Source: DATGIQ01 sp035295665
GTDB taxonomy: Bacteria; Planctomycetota; Planctomycetia; Gemmatales; Gemmataceae
DNA: 24,207 nucleotides
Direction: 5' to 3'
Assembly (NCBI GenBank): GCA_035295665.1
Contig: DATGIQ010000182.1
Location: forward strand, 1-24,207
Shown: positions 8,565 through 16,400 of the stretch, piece after piece
Numbering within the stretch: the first letter of the stretch is position 1
Layout of the letters: the number at the start of each line of letters is the position of its first letter
Program-made: the position numbers and the translations under genes
The notes under the pieces: generated by a model
What the model saw: the letters and a program-made list of their open reading frames with translations, nothing else
Told to the model about the DNA's origin: nothing
Database searches by the model: none

Positions 8565-9404
8565 TCAAGAACCCCGAGCCTCCTCGCCGTCGCGGGCGAT
8601 TTCCATGAGCCGTTCGCGGGCCTCGCCCTCCACAAATTGCCGCACGCGCGGATCGGGACAATCGTGCAGCTCCGCCGGAGAGCCGGAAAACAGGATTTGG
8701 CTTTCCCCCGGTCTGAGGCGCCCCAGCGGATGGAGCATGATGACGCGGTCGGCAACTTTTTGCACCGTCCGCATATCATGCGTTACCACAATACTCGTCA
8801 CTGGACGCCGCCGCCGCGTCTGGAGGATCAGCTCATTGATCACATCACTCATGATCGGATCCAGCCCCGTGGTCGGTTCGTCGTAAAGCATCACTTCGGG
8901 GTCGATGGCCAGGGCCCGAGCCAGCCCAACCCGTTTCTTCATTCCTCCAGAAAGCTCCGCCGGTTTCTTGGCTTCCACTTCTGCGGGCAGGCCGACTTCT
9001 TGAAGTCGTTGCCGCACACGATCCTCGATTTCGTGCTCCGTGAGGCGGCCCTGCTCACGGAGACTGAATGCCACGTTTTCGAAAACGGTCAAGCTATCGA
9101 ACAAGGCCGCTCCCTGGAACAGGAACCCAAACCGGAGCCGCTGCCGCGTTAACTCCCGATCGCTCAAGTCCGCCAGGACGCGCCCATCGAACAAGACCCG
9201 GCCAGCCGCCGGCCGGAGCAAGCCGATCATGAGCTTCAACAGGACCGTCTTGCCGCAGCCGCTTTCGCCGATGACGACCAGGGTTTCCCCCCGCTGCACG
9301 GCCAGTCCAATATCGCGCAAGATGCGCTGGCTGCCGAACTGGACAGAAACGTGCTCCAGTGCAACCAAGGCGGCGTCGCTTTTTGGCGGTGCGAAGACGC
9401 TCAT
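8565..9404 (-). CDS. mlaF: MlaF-like ABC transporter ATP-binding protein
   Basis: This 279-residue cytoplasmic ATPase has every ABC hallmark: Walker A GESGCGKT (46-53), Q-loop FLFQG (Q97), signature LSGGMKKR (151-158), Walker B VMLYDE followed by the D-loop region PTTGLDP (171-183), and the switch histidine in VVTHD (H209). The signature LSGGMKKRVGLARAL and the DEPTTGLDPI segment are typical of the MlaF/Ttg2A group that powers phospholipid transport with MlaE and MlaD. The gene starts 21 bases after the permease gene stops and precedes the MCE gene, so the three are probably co-transcribed. The C-terminal extension of about 30 residues (RQFVEGEARERLMEIARDG) is normal for the group. Confidence 0.95.
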   Translation of the reverse strand: MSVFAPPKSDAALVALEHVSVQFGSQRILRDIGLAVQRGETLVVIGESGCGKTVLLKLMIGLLRPAAGRVLFDGRVLADLSDRELTRQRLRFGFLFQGAALFDSLTVFENVAFSLREQGRLTEHEIEDRVRQRLQEVGLPAEVEAKKPAELSGGMKKRVGLARALAIDPEVMLYDEPTTGLDPIMSDVINELILQTRRRRPVTSIVVTHDMRTVQKVADRVIMLHPLGRLRPGESQILFSGSPAELHDCPDPRVRQFVEGEARERLMEIARDGEEARGS

Positions 9405-9425
9405 GCGTTTTCACCCGGAACCGGC

Positions 9426-10262
9426 TCACATGAGATGCACGCCGGTCGCCGGCCAAAGTCGCTCATATAGATTATTCAGAAACATCGCCAACAAGAAATC
9501 CAGGCCCAAGATCGCGATGAATGAGGCCACGAACGCCTCGGTCGCGGCCCGGCCGACGCCTTCAGCTCCGGCACTGCTATGGAAGCCGCGGTGACAGCTG
9601 ATCAGGGAGATGGCCGCACCGAAGAACATCGGCTTGATCAGCCCCGTCGTCAGGTCCCACAAACCGACGTGAGCCTGCGCGTGCCTCCAATAATGATACG
9701 CTTCAACATGATAGATCTTGGTGCAGATTAAGGCTCCGCCCATGACGCCCATGAAATTGGCCATGATCGTCAGCAGCGGGATCAGGAGCACACAGGCCAA
9801 GAACCGCGGCACAACCAGATAGTGAACCGGGTTTACACCCAGGCAGGACAGGGCATCAATCTGCTCGGTCACGCGCATGGTGGCCAATTCCGCCGCCATC
9901 GCGCTGCCGACCCGGCCGGCCAGCATCGTCGCGGCCAGCACCGGCCCCAACTCGCGCACAATGCTGAGGTTGATGATGGAGCCCAGCTGCGTATCGAGGC
10001 CCAACTGGTGAAATTGGCTGTACGACTGCACGGCCAAGACCATGCCGATAAATGTTCCCGTGATGGCCACGACCGGTACGCTGCGCACGCCGACGGAGTG
10101 CAGGATCGGCAGCAGGGTGCCGGGACGCAGCCGGCGCCGAACCATCCAGGCGATGGTGTGGCCGCTGAATAGAGCAATGTCACCCAGGCCCATCACGAGG
10201 GATGTTGCTATCTCGTTCAGATTCTGAAACCCACCGGTCGTTTCCTCGCTCACCCTGGCCAT
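9426..10262 (-). CDS. mlaE: MlaE-like ABC transporter permease
   Basis: The 278-residue inner-membrane protein belongs to the MlaE permease family. The family core ELGPVLAATMLAGRVGSAMAAELATM, followed by VTEQIDALSCLGVNPVHYLVVPR, forms the cytoplasmic coupling region that contacts the ATPase. Several hydrophobic segments surround it: VPVVAITGTFIGMVLAV, FLACVLLIPLLTIMANFMGVMGGALI and FVASFIAILGLDFLLAMFL. It would move phospholipids between the inner membrane and the MCE ring. The ATG at 10262 is chosen because AGAAGGG-like sequence (minus strand of about 10270-10278) lies upstream at normal distance and the product then has the usual length. An in-frame start at 10385 would add 41 residues that do not look like the family. 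First gene of the operon. Confidence 0.93.
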   Translation of the reverse strand: MARVSEETTGGFQNLNEIATSLVMGLGDIALFSGHTIAWMVRRRLRPGTLLPILHSVGVRSVPVVAITGTFIGMVLAVQSYSQFHQLGLDTQLGSIINLSIVRELGPVLAATMLAGRVGSAMAAELATMRVTEQIDALSCLGVNPVHYLVVPRFLACVLLIPLLTIMANFMGVMGGALICTKIYHVEAYHYWRHAQAHVGLWDLTTGLIKPMFFGAAISLISCHRGFHSSAGAEGVGRAATEAFVASFIAILGLDFLLAMFLNNLYERLWPATGVHLM

Positions 10263-10645
10263 CGCGATTGCCCTTCTTGGTAAATCTGCCTCACACGAAC
10301 ATCGTCCGAATCGAAGGACGGCCTTGAGCTGCGCGCCGTACCCGAAGCTGGCCGGCTCTTGGAATATCCGCTTTTTCGCGCCCAATCATGCCAGCCATTC
10401 GCATTCATTATCTTGCAAAGCTCGCTGCTGGGCCAAGCCCAAGCCATGCACGATCCGGGAGAGCTTGCTTTCGCCGTCCCATTATGTCGGTATCTCAGCG
10501 CGCGTGAAAATGCGGCACAACCCAGACATGCCCGCGAAGGACCGGGCCAATCTTCACGGGCACGTCCGGCTTGTGTGCTGCTGAATTCCACGCCATGATA
10601 TAGAAAGCCTGATTGCTGTAGCCCCGCTTTGGAGGCAGCCTGCCC
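10263..10645. other. divergent intergenic region
   Basis: These 383 bases separate the leftward Mla operon from a rightward set of three genes, so promoters for both directions should lie here. I found no convincing -35/-10 pair. The only clear structure is the family B palindrome at 10519-10572. Open frames crossing the region have no recognisable product. Confidence 0.5.
10519..10572. repeat. palindromic intergenic repeat, family B copy 1 (degenerate)
   Basis: Left arm 10519-10540 contains GCCCGCGAAGG and right arm 10551-10572 contains ACGTCCGGCTT, with a ten-base loop. By eye the left arm matches the left arm of the copy at 12773-12827 at 18 of 22 positions, and the right arm matches at 19 of 22. 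Pairing between its own arms is imperfect, so this looks like a decayed copy. It lies upstream of the gene starting at 10646. Confidence 0.6.
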
Positions 10646-11047
10646 ATGTCTCACGAACTCGAAGACCAGCTCCTACGCTTGAATCAGCGCCTCCTGGAAA
10701 GTATCGCCAACGCGGACTGGACCACCTACCAGGAGCTGTGTGATCCGTCCATGACCGCCTTCGAGCCAGAGGCACTGGGCCAGCTCGTAGAGGGAATGGA
10801 GTTCCACCGCTTCTACTTCAACCTGGGCAGTGCCACCCGGAGTCATTCGACGACCCTGTGCGCTCCCAAAGTCCGCATGATGGGAGATGTGGCCATCATC
10901 GCCTATGTACGTCTGAACCAGCGGATCGGCACAGACGGCTTGCCGGTGACGATCGGCTTTGAAGAGACGCGCATCTGGCAACGGCAAGGCTCTCATTGGA
11001 AGCATATTCATTTCCACCGCTCCCCGCTGCCCAGCCGGCATAGTTGA
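10646..11047 (+). CDS. NTF2-like protein of the CaMKII-association-domain/SnoaL-like group
   Basis: The 133-residue protein has the layout of the calcium/calmodulin-dependent kinase II association domain (NTF2/SnoaL-like fold). An N-terminal helix (ELEDQLLRLNQRLLESIANADW) leads into YQELCDPSMTAFEPEALGQLVEGMEFHRFYF, then beta strands including VRMMGDVAIIAYVRLNQR, FEETRIWQRQGSHWKHIHFHRS. Such proteins form dimers or oligomers with a small pocket; in bacteria their ligand is mostly unknown. There is no signal peptide, so it is probably cytoplasmic. GGAGG lies ten bases upstream of the ATG, a strong ribosome-binding site that supports the start. It is the first of three rightward genes. Confidence 0.8.
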   Translation: MSHELEDQLLRLNQRLLESIANADWTTYQELCDPSMTAFEPEALGQLVEGMEFHRFYFNLGSATRSHSTTLCAPKVRMMGDVAIIAYVRLNQRIGTDGLPVTIGFEETRIWQRQGSHWKHIHFHRSPLPSRHS

Positions 11048-11100
11048 GGTCCGCTTGCCGTGCTCCTTTTTGCGAGCTTTCCCCCTGCCCCGCACCGCCC

Positions 11101-11106
11101 TACAAT
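11101..11106 (+). promoter_or_regulatory. possible -10 element for the DHH phosphoesterase gene
   Basis: TACAAT matches the sigma-70 -10 consensus at five of six positions and lies 34 bases upstream of the preferred start at 11141. No good -35 element is found at the usual distance (TTGCGA at 11070 is 25 bases away), so this is weak. Confidence 0.2.
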
Positions 11107-11140
11107 GAAAATTTCCGAACCCCAGCGGGAAAGGTCTGGC

Positions 11141-12136
11141 ATGTCGCTCGATTGGACCAAGTTTGTCGAGATCGTCCACCGCCATCAGCGCTTCTTGTTC
11201 ACGACCCATATCCGTCCGGACGGTGATGGGCTGGGCTCGATGTTGGCTCTGGAAGAGGTGCTCCGGCGGCAGGGCAAGGAAGTCCAGATGGTCATCACCA
11301 GCACGTTTCCGCCGCGCTATCGCTTTCTCGATCCCGAGGCCCGCATCCAGCAGTTTTCGCCTCCAGGTGAGAATTACCGCCAGACCGAAGTTGTCCTTGT
11401 CCTCGATACGGGGACAGATAACCAGCTCGCGGCGTTTGGGCCGTTCCTCCGTTCCCTCCCGGCTGTGAAGGTGGTCATCGACCATCATCGCACCCAGGAC
11501 GAATTGGGGGCACTACGGCTCGTGGACACGACGGCCGAGGCCACCGGCCGGCTCGTGTTCGAGGCAATCACTGCGCTCGGCGCGCCCTTGCCGGCAACCG
11601 CCGCCAGCGCCCTCTTTGTGGCCCTGGCCATGGACACCGGGTGGTTTCGCCACAGCAATGCGACCGCGGCCACGTTCGCCCTGGCCGAGAAGCTGGTCGC
11701 GGCCGGGGCTCGGCCCGAATTGCTTTATGACCGTTTGTTCGAAGAGAATTCATTGGCGCGTCTGAAGCTTACGGGATTGGTGCTGGAACGCCTCCAGGTG
11801 ACGGCCGGTGGACAGGTGGCATACACGGAGATTCGTCGCAGGGACTACGAAACCACCGGGGCCACCCCCCAAGACAGCGAAGATTTGGTAAATTACACGC
11901 GGAGCCTGACCGGCGTCGAAGTGGGGCTGCTTTTTATGGAGCAACCACGCGGCGGCGTGAAGGTAAGTTTTCGTTCCCGTGCCCGGGTTGATGTTTCGCG
12001 CCTGGCCGAGCAGTTTGGCGGCGGCGGGCATCGCCTGGCTTCCGGAGCCGTCCTGGAAGCTCCTCTCGAAGAAGCCCGCGCTCGCATTCTCCAGGCCGTC
12101 GAGCTGGCCCTGGACGCGGCGCGGCCAACGCGGTGA
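11141..12136 (+). CDS. nrnA: DHH-family phosphoesterase, NrnA-like oligoribonuclease/pAp phosphatase
   Basis: The 331-residue protein carries the DHH phosphoesterase motifs in order: TTHIRPDGDGLGS (about 21-33), VLVLDTG (D89), the name-giving DHH in VVIDHHRT (about 114-116), and AMDTGWFRHSN (about 163-173). A C-terminal DHHA1 substrate-binding domain contains FGGGGHRLASG. The motif aspartates and histidines bind two metal ions, usually manganese. NrnA proteins degrade short RNA oligomers to mononucleotides and dephosphorylate pAp, and some members act on pApA or similar dinucleotides. The ATG at 11141 follows GGGAAAGG at good spacing and gives the usual family length; ATG 11105 or GTG 11060 would add 12 or 27 residues. 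The Rieske gene begins 24 bases after its stop, so the two may be co-transcribed. Confidence 0.9.
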   Translation: MSLDWTKFVEIVHRHQRFLFTTHIRPDGDGLGSMLALEEVLRRQGKEVQMVITSTFPPRYRFLDPEARIQQFSPPGENYRQTEVVLVLDTGTDNQLAAFGPFLRSLPAVKVVIDHHRTQDELGALRLVDTTAEATGRLVFEAITALGAPLPATAASALFVALAMDTGWFRHSNATAATFALAEKLVAAGARPELLYDRLFEENSLARLKLTGLVLERLQVTAGGQVAYTEIRRRDYETTGATPQDSEDLVNYTRSLTGVEVGLLFMEQPRGGVKVSFRSRARVDVSRLAEQFGGGGHRLASGAVLEAPLEEARARILQAVELALDAARPTR

Positions 12137-12159
12137 TCCCGCCCTTTGGAGTCTGAAAC

Positions 12160-12720
12160 GTGCAATCCTCCCACCCGCAAGATTCCGGCACGGACCGGCG
12201 TTCCATTCTCAAACGTGCCATCTATGGCTTGTCAGCCCTGTTCGGCGCGCTGCTGGGCGTACCAGCGGCGGCTTACCTGATTGATCCCCGCAATCGGCCC
12301 GCCCGGGACAACGAATTCAAGACCGTGGCGCGATTAAGCGACTTACCGATCGGTAAGCCGCAGCAAGTCGTGATCCGCGACATCAGCCGCGACGCCTGGA
12401 CGTTGCACCCCGACGAGGTGATCGGCAGAGTCTGGCTGGTGCGCCGCAGCGAGGATCAAGTCGACGCCTTCACGACCATTTGCCCCCACCTGGGCTGCTC
12501 GGTCAATTTCGAGGAACAGGAACGGCATTTCCTCTGTCCTTGCCATGGAGGAACGTTTAACCTCGACGGCCAGCGGGCGGAGACGCCGGGCCGGAGCAAC
12601 CCCGCTCCGCGCGGCATGGATCACCTGGCGTGCCGTCGTGATCCCGCCAATCCGGAATTCCTGCAAGTGAAATATCAGAATTTCATCCAGGGCAAGGAAG
12701 AGCCCATTCCGAAGACATGA
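12160..12720 (+). CDS. membrane-anchored Rieske 2Fe-2S protein
   Basis: The 186-residue protein has both halves of the Rieske cluster motif: CPHLGC (C108, H110, C113) and CPCHGG (C126, C128, H129). C108, H110, C126 and H129 would bind the 2Fe-2S cluster, and C113-C128 would form the disulfide seen in high-potential Rieske proteins of bc1/b6f complexes. The N-terminus DRRSILKRAIYGLSALFGALLGVPAAAYL is a twin-arginine-like, uncleaved membrane anchor (about 12-41). The likely role is electron transfer from quinol to a cytochrome c as part of a bc-type complex. No cytochrome b gene follows, which is unusual. GTG start 12160 has GGAG eight bases upstream. Confidence 0.92.
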   Translation: MQSSHPQDSGTDRRSILKRAIYGLSALFGALLGVPAAAYLIDPRNRPARDNEFKTVARLSDLPIGKPQQVVIRDISRDAWTLHPDEVIGRVWLVRRSEDQVDAFTTICPHLGCSVNFEEQERHFLCPCHGGTFNLDGQRAETPGRSNPAPRGMDHLACRRDPANPEFLQVKYQNFIQGKEEPIPKT

Positions 12721-12772
12721 TCCGCCGCGAACACGCCGCCGCTAGGTCCGCGTGCGTGATTCGGCAAACCAT

Positions 12773-12827
12773 AAGCCGGACGCGCCCGCGAAGGAGTTCG
12801 GTTTCCCTTCGCGGGCGCGTCCGGCTT
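12773..12827. repeat. perfect 22-bp inverted repeat, family B copy 2
   Basis: Left arm 12773-12794 (containing CGGACGCGCCCGCGAAGG) and right arm 12806-12827 are exact reverse complements around an 11-base loop. It lies midway between the convergent ends of the Rieske gene (12720) and the lipoprotein gene (12851), where a bidirectional terminator would be expected. No T-run follows on either side, so a Rho-independent terminator of standard form is not shown. A related copy is at 10519-10572. Confidence 0.85.
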
Positions 12828-12850
12828 GTAGACTGTAGGATCCGGTATGG

Positions 12851-13498
12851 TCATTTAGGGAGCGCGCCCCGAGGCGGCGGAACCTCGCTCGGCGGATTAC
12901 CCATCAGGGTTGTCGTTTGGCTGCCGACCGCGGGCCCATTCACATTCCCCTTGTGCAAAACCACGGTTGAGCTCTCAGCATACAGAGGCACACCCTTGAC
13001 CGGCTCGTAGCGAGCCCGGAGCTGAACCTGCTTGATCTCCGGCTTATACGTGCCCCAGGGGAGGAACAACGTATAGCCCCAACCGACGGCATCCTTGCGA
13101 AGCAACCGCTTCAGGGTGTCTCGGTCGATGCGCCATTCCTCCAGCGGCACGGAGGCCTTGGGGCTGATGTCCAGATACAGGTCCACGACCACGCAGCCGT
13201 CGCCCGCCAACGGGCAGTCGTTCCCTTCCCCGAAGAGGTACATCCGGCCACCCAGCCCCGGCGTCGGCATTCCCCGGTTGGCCGGATCGGGCCGGGAAAG
13301 GACCTCCGGGTTCCATGCGACCACGACCTCACAGGGGACCGGGGCCAGCTTGTCTACTCCGGGCAGGACGAACGCTCCCGTGCCGACACAGCCAGCCATG
13401 CACAAGGCAAAAGGTAAAAGGCACAAGACAAAAGTTGATGGGTTCCTTTTTCCTTTTTCCGTTGTCCTTGCTACTTTTTCCATGGGAAGAGGCTCCAT
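12851..13498 (-). CDS. secretin-linked lipoprotein, pilotin candidate
   Basis: The 215-residue protein has a positively charged N-terminus (KVARTTEKGKR), a hydrophobic stretch and a lipobox ALCMAGC with the modified cysteine at position 37, so it should be a lipoprotein. The mature part includes GLGGRMYLFGEGNDCPLAGDGCVVVDLYLD, and a C-terminal beta-rich region IKQVQLRARYEPVKGVPLYAES. I do not recognise a named domain; similar lipoproteins of unknown function seem common in planctomycetes. It starts 28 bases before the end of the secretin gene, with AAGGAG eight bases upstream of the ATG inside the secretin reading frame, so translation is probably coupled. That position suggests a pilotin or another secretin accessory protein. 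ATG 13483 is an alternative start. Confidence 0.75.
   Translation of the reverse strand: MEPLPMEKVARTTEKGKRNPSTFVLCLLPFALCMAGCVGTGAFVLPGVDKLAPVPCEVVVAWNPEVLSRPDPANRGMPTPGLGGRMYLFGEGNDCPLAGDGCVVVDLYLDISPKASVPLEEWRIDRDTLKRLLRKDAVGWGYTLFLPWGTYKPEIKQVQLRARYEPVKGVPLYAESSTVVLHKGNVNGPAVGSQTTTLMGNPPSEVPPPRGALPK
13402..13482. repeat. heptamer tandem repeats in two opposed blocks
   Basis: Block one (13402-13436) reads on the plus strand as seven-base units ACAAGGC, AAAAGGT, AAAAGGC, ACAAGAC, AAAAGTT. Block two (about 13448-13482) has pyrimidine units such as TTTTTCC, TTTTTCC, GTTGTCC, TTGCTAC, TTTTTCC. The two blocks are in opposite orientation, so purine units can pair with pyrimidine units. They encode the charged N-terminus and hydrophobic core of the lipoprotein signal peptide on the minus strand. 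Confidence 0.65.
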
Positions 13499-16400
13499 CC
13501 TCGTTTCTCCTTGGGCGGGTCCGCTGGCGTGGACGGCCCGCTGTCCGAGGGCTGCTGAGCAGCCGAAACCGAAGTGCCTGTTGAATCTCCTGACGACGGC
13601 AGAGCTGCCGTGGACGCCATGCTCGTCGAGCCCACCGGGGCCTGGCTCTGGGGAGCGGGCGGCATCGGAGCCGGAACCGGCCGCGCGGGCGGCATGGTGC
13701 GCGGTGGCGGCAGCGGCTGCTGCGCCGGCTCGCTTGGCACCGGACTTGGAAGCAAGGTCGACGGAGCCGGGAGTTCGGACAGAGGCGAGCCCATCATCGG
13801 CTCGTGCAGCATCGGTCCACCCGGCGGCGGAACCGGTGCGAAGATGGGCGCCATCCCGGTTGTGCCGTGTACCTTTGCCACGTCGCCCAGCACCCAGTCC
13901 ATGCGCTTGGATTCTTCAAACAGAATCCGGTCGGCATCGTGGGCACAGCGGACGATGTGCGGGGTCATGATAACCATCAGCTCCATCTTGCTCTTGTCCT
14001 GGGTCCGGTAGCGGAACAGGGCGCCCAGATACGGTACATCGCCCAACCAGGGAATTTTGTTCTCGGCCTTCGCATCGCGTTTCTGGATTAAACCGCCGAT
14101 GGCCACGGTTTCGCCATCCCGGGCGGAGACGGTCGTCTCGAAGTGCTGCACGTTGAAGGCGCTGGCTGTCACACCGTTGCCGAAGCTCACCTGCGTCGGC
14201 AACACCGAAGAAACTTCTGGGATGACCCGCATGAGAATCGTACCGTCAGGACTGATCCGAGGGGTGACCTGCAAGATCACACCGACCGAACGATACGTGA
14301 TCGTGTTGCTGACCAGGCCGGTCGCCGTGATGGCGCTGCCGGTGATGACCGGAACGTCCTCACCAATGTTGACATAGGCTGTCTGGTTGTCCATGGTCTG
14401 GACCTGAGGCCGGCTCAGCACATCCACGCGCCCCTGCGTCTTCAGGGCGCGGATCAACAGATTGAATGTGTTGCTGGCTGCGGAGAACACGAAGCCGCCG
14501 ATGCCATTGGCATTGGCTCGGCCGACGCCCAGGTTGTTAAGGCCCTGGAACCCGACGACTCCCGGGCTGACCACGGGATTATTCCCCAACGGCAGGCTGA
14601 AATTGCTGGCGTTGTTGAAGTTGAAGCCTTGCAGCGCCGCGGGGTTAATGCTGCTGTTGACGGTGACGCCCGGCGGCACGAGATTGCCGGCCACGCCCGT
14701 ATTCATGTAGTTGACCGTACCACCATTGCCGAAGTTGCCGAAATTATCCGCCGGAATCACACTGCGTGAAAAGAGCACCGGGCTTTGCAGACCAACCTCG
14801 ACACCGAATTCCTCGGTACTGGTCAGGTCCACCTCGGCAACCAACACCTGAATGACAACCTGCGGAGCTTCGATATCGAGCTGTTCGATCATCTGGAGCA
14901 GCTCGCCCATGAAGTTGGGGGAAGCGCTGACCAGCACCTGGTTCGTGATCGGCTCGGCGAAGACCACCACGTCCCGCTCGAACTCGGTGAAGTTGGTATT
15001 CTGTCCCGAGCTTTTCACGATGGTGAGCGCGTTGGTGAGGAAGCCTTGCAGGGTGTTGGCGACGTCGGCGGCGCTGGCATAGCGAAGGTGAATGATTTTG
15101 CTGATCCGTTCTCGGGGCCCGCTCTCTTCCAGGCGAGCGATGATGGCATCGATGACATCGAGCTCATTGGGGCCGGCCGCGATGATCAAACTGTTGGTAC
15201 GCACATCGACCGTGATGCGGAGCTCGATGAGCGGCGCCCCTTCCGGCACGAAGCCTTGCAGCGTGAATTGCGTCGTCGGCACACCGGCCACCGTCGGGCC
15301 AAGCGGTCCTGTTCCGCCCGCCGCGCCGGCTCCGCCCAAGGCGGTCGGAGCCCCGCCGCCCACCGTCGTGCCGGCACCGAAGAACAGTTGCTGGAGCATC
15401 GTGGCCATGATCGTCGCATCCGTGTGCCGCAGCGGAAACATCTTCACCGTGGCCCGTGCCGGCGGCGGCACGTCCAACTCGCGGATCAGAGCCAAGAGGA
15501 GCTCCATGGTCTTGGATTGAGCCGCCAGGATTAGGCTGTTGGTGCGCACATCCGGTGTGATGTGGATGTCTTCCAGAACACCGGCTTCGACACCCGGAGC
15601 GCCGGGCCGGCTAAAGAAGCGTAACGAGATCGTTTTCGTGGTTCCCGTGCTTTGTGCTACCGAAGGAATCGCCGGGGCCGCGGTGGGCAGGCCGGGCACA
15701 CCGCCGGGAGCACCGGGCAAGCCCGGTGTCGCGGTACGGGGCAGTCCGGGAAGGCCGCCGGGCGCCGTCGGGAGGCCGCCCGGGAGCGTCGTCGGCGTCG
15801 TGGTCGGGGCCACGATTCCTGCCGAGATGGATTGCACGATGAGCGTGGCCAAGTCGCTGGCCAGGGCGTTTTTCACTGGAACAATGCGCAGCTCGTTGAC
15901 GGCGGCAGAAACCTGCGTATCAATCATGTCGATCAGGCGACGAATCTCGTTGAGGTCCGCCGGAGCCGCCTGCACCCAAACGGTATTGGTGCTGTCTTCC
16001 GAGGTGATGCGAATCTGGTTTTGCGCCAGGGTTTCGTTCGGATACCGCTGGTTGTAAAGGTTGATCAGGAACGTGGCCACGCGCGATGCCGACGCCTTCT
16101 TGAGAGCGAAGGGGACAGCCTTGCTCGAATCCGTCAACGGCCGATCGAGCCGTTTGATCTCGGCGAGCATGTCGGCGATGCGTGCCTTGGGCGCTCCCAG
16201 CAAGATCGCGTTGAAACGCGGGAGGGGGATCAACACCACCGAAGCGGCCTGCTGCTGGCTGATGGGGCCGAGCGGTGTCGTGGTGGTGGTCGGTCGGGCG
16301 GTGCTCGTGTTGCCGGACGTACCGATGATCACGCGCTGGAAGAGCTGTGTCAGGGTGTTCGAAACACTGGTGGCGTCCGCGTACTCCAAGGGCACCATCT

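Noticed and set aside
10324..10598. Overlapping 79-86 residue frames in the divergent intergenic region
   Set aside because: No recognisable product or good start context, and they run through the family B palindrome.
12773..12827. Palindrome as a standard Rho-independent terminator
   Set aside because: The hairpin is strong but no T-run follows on either strand, so only its placement supports a terminator role. The same holds for 6974-7036.
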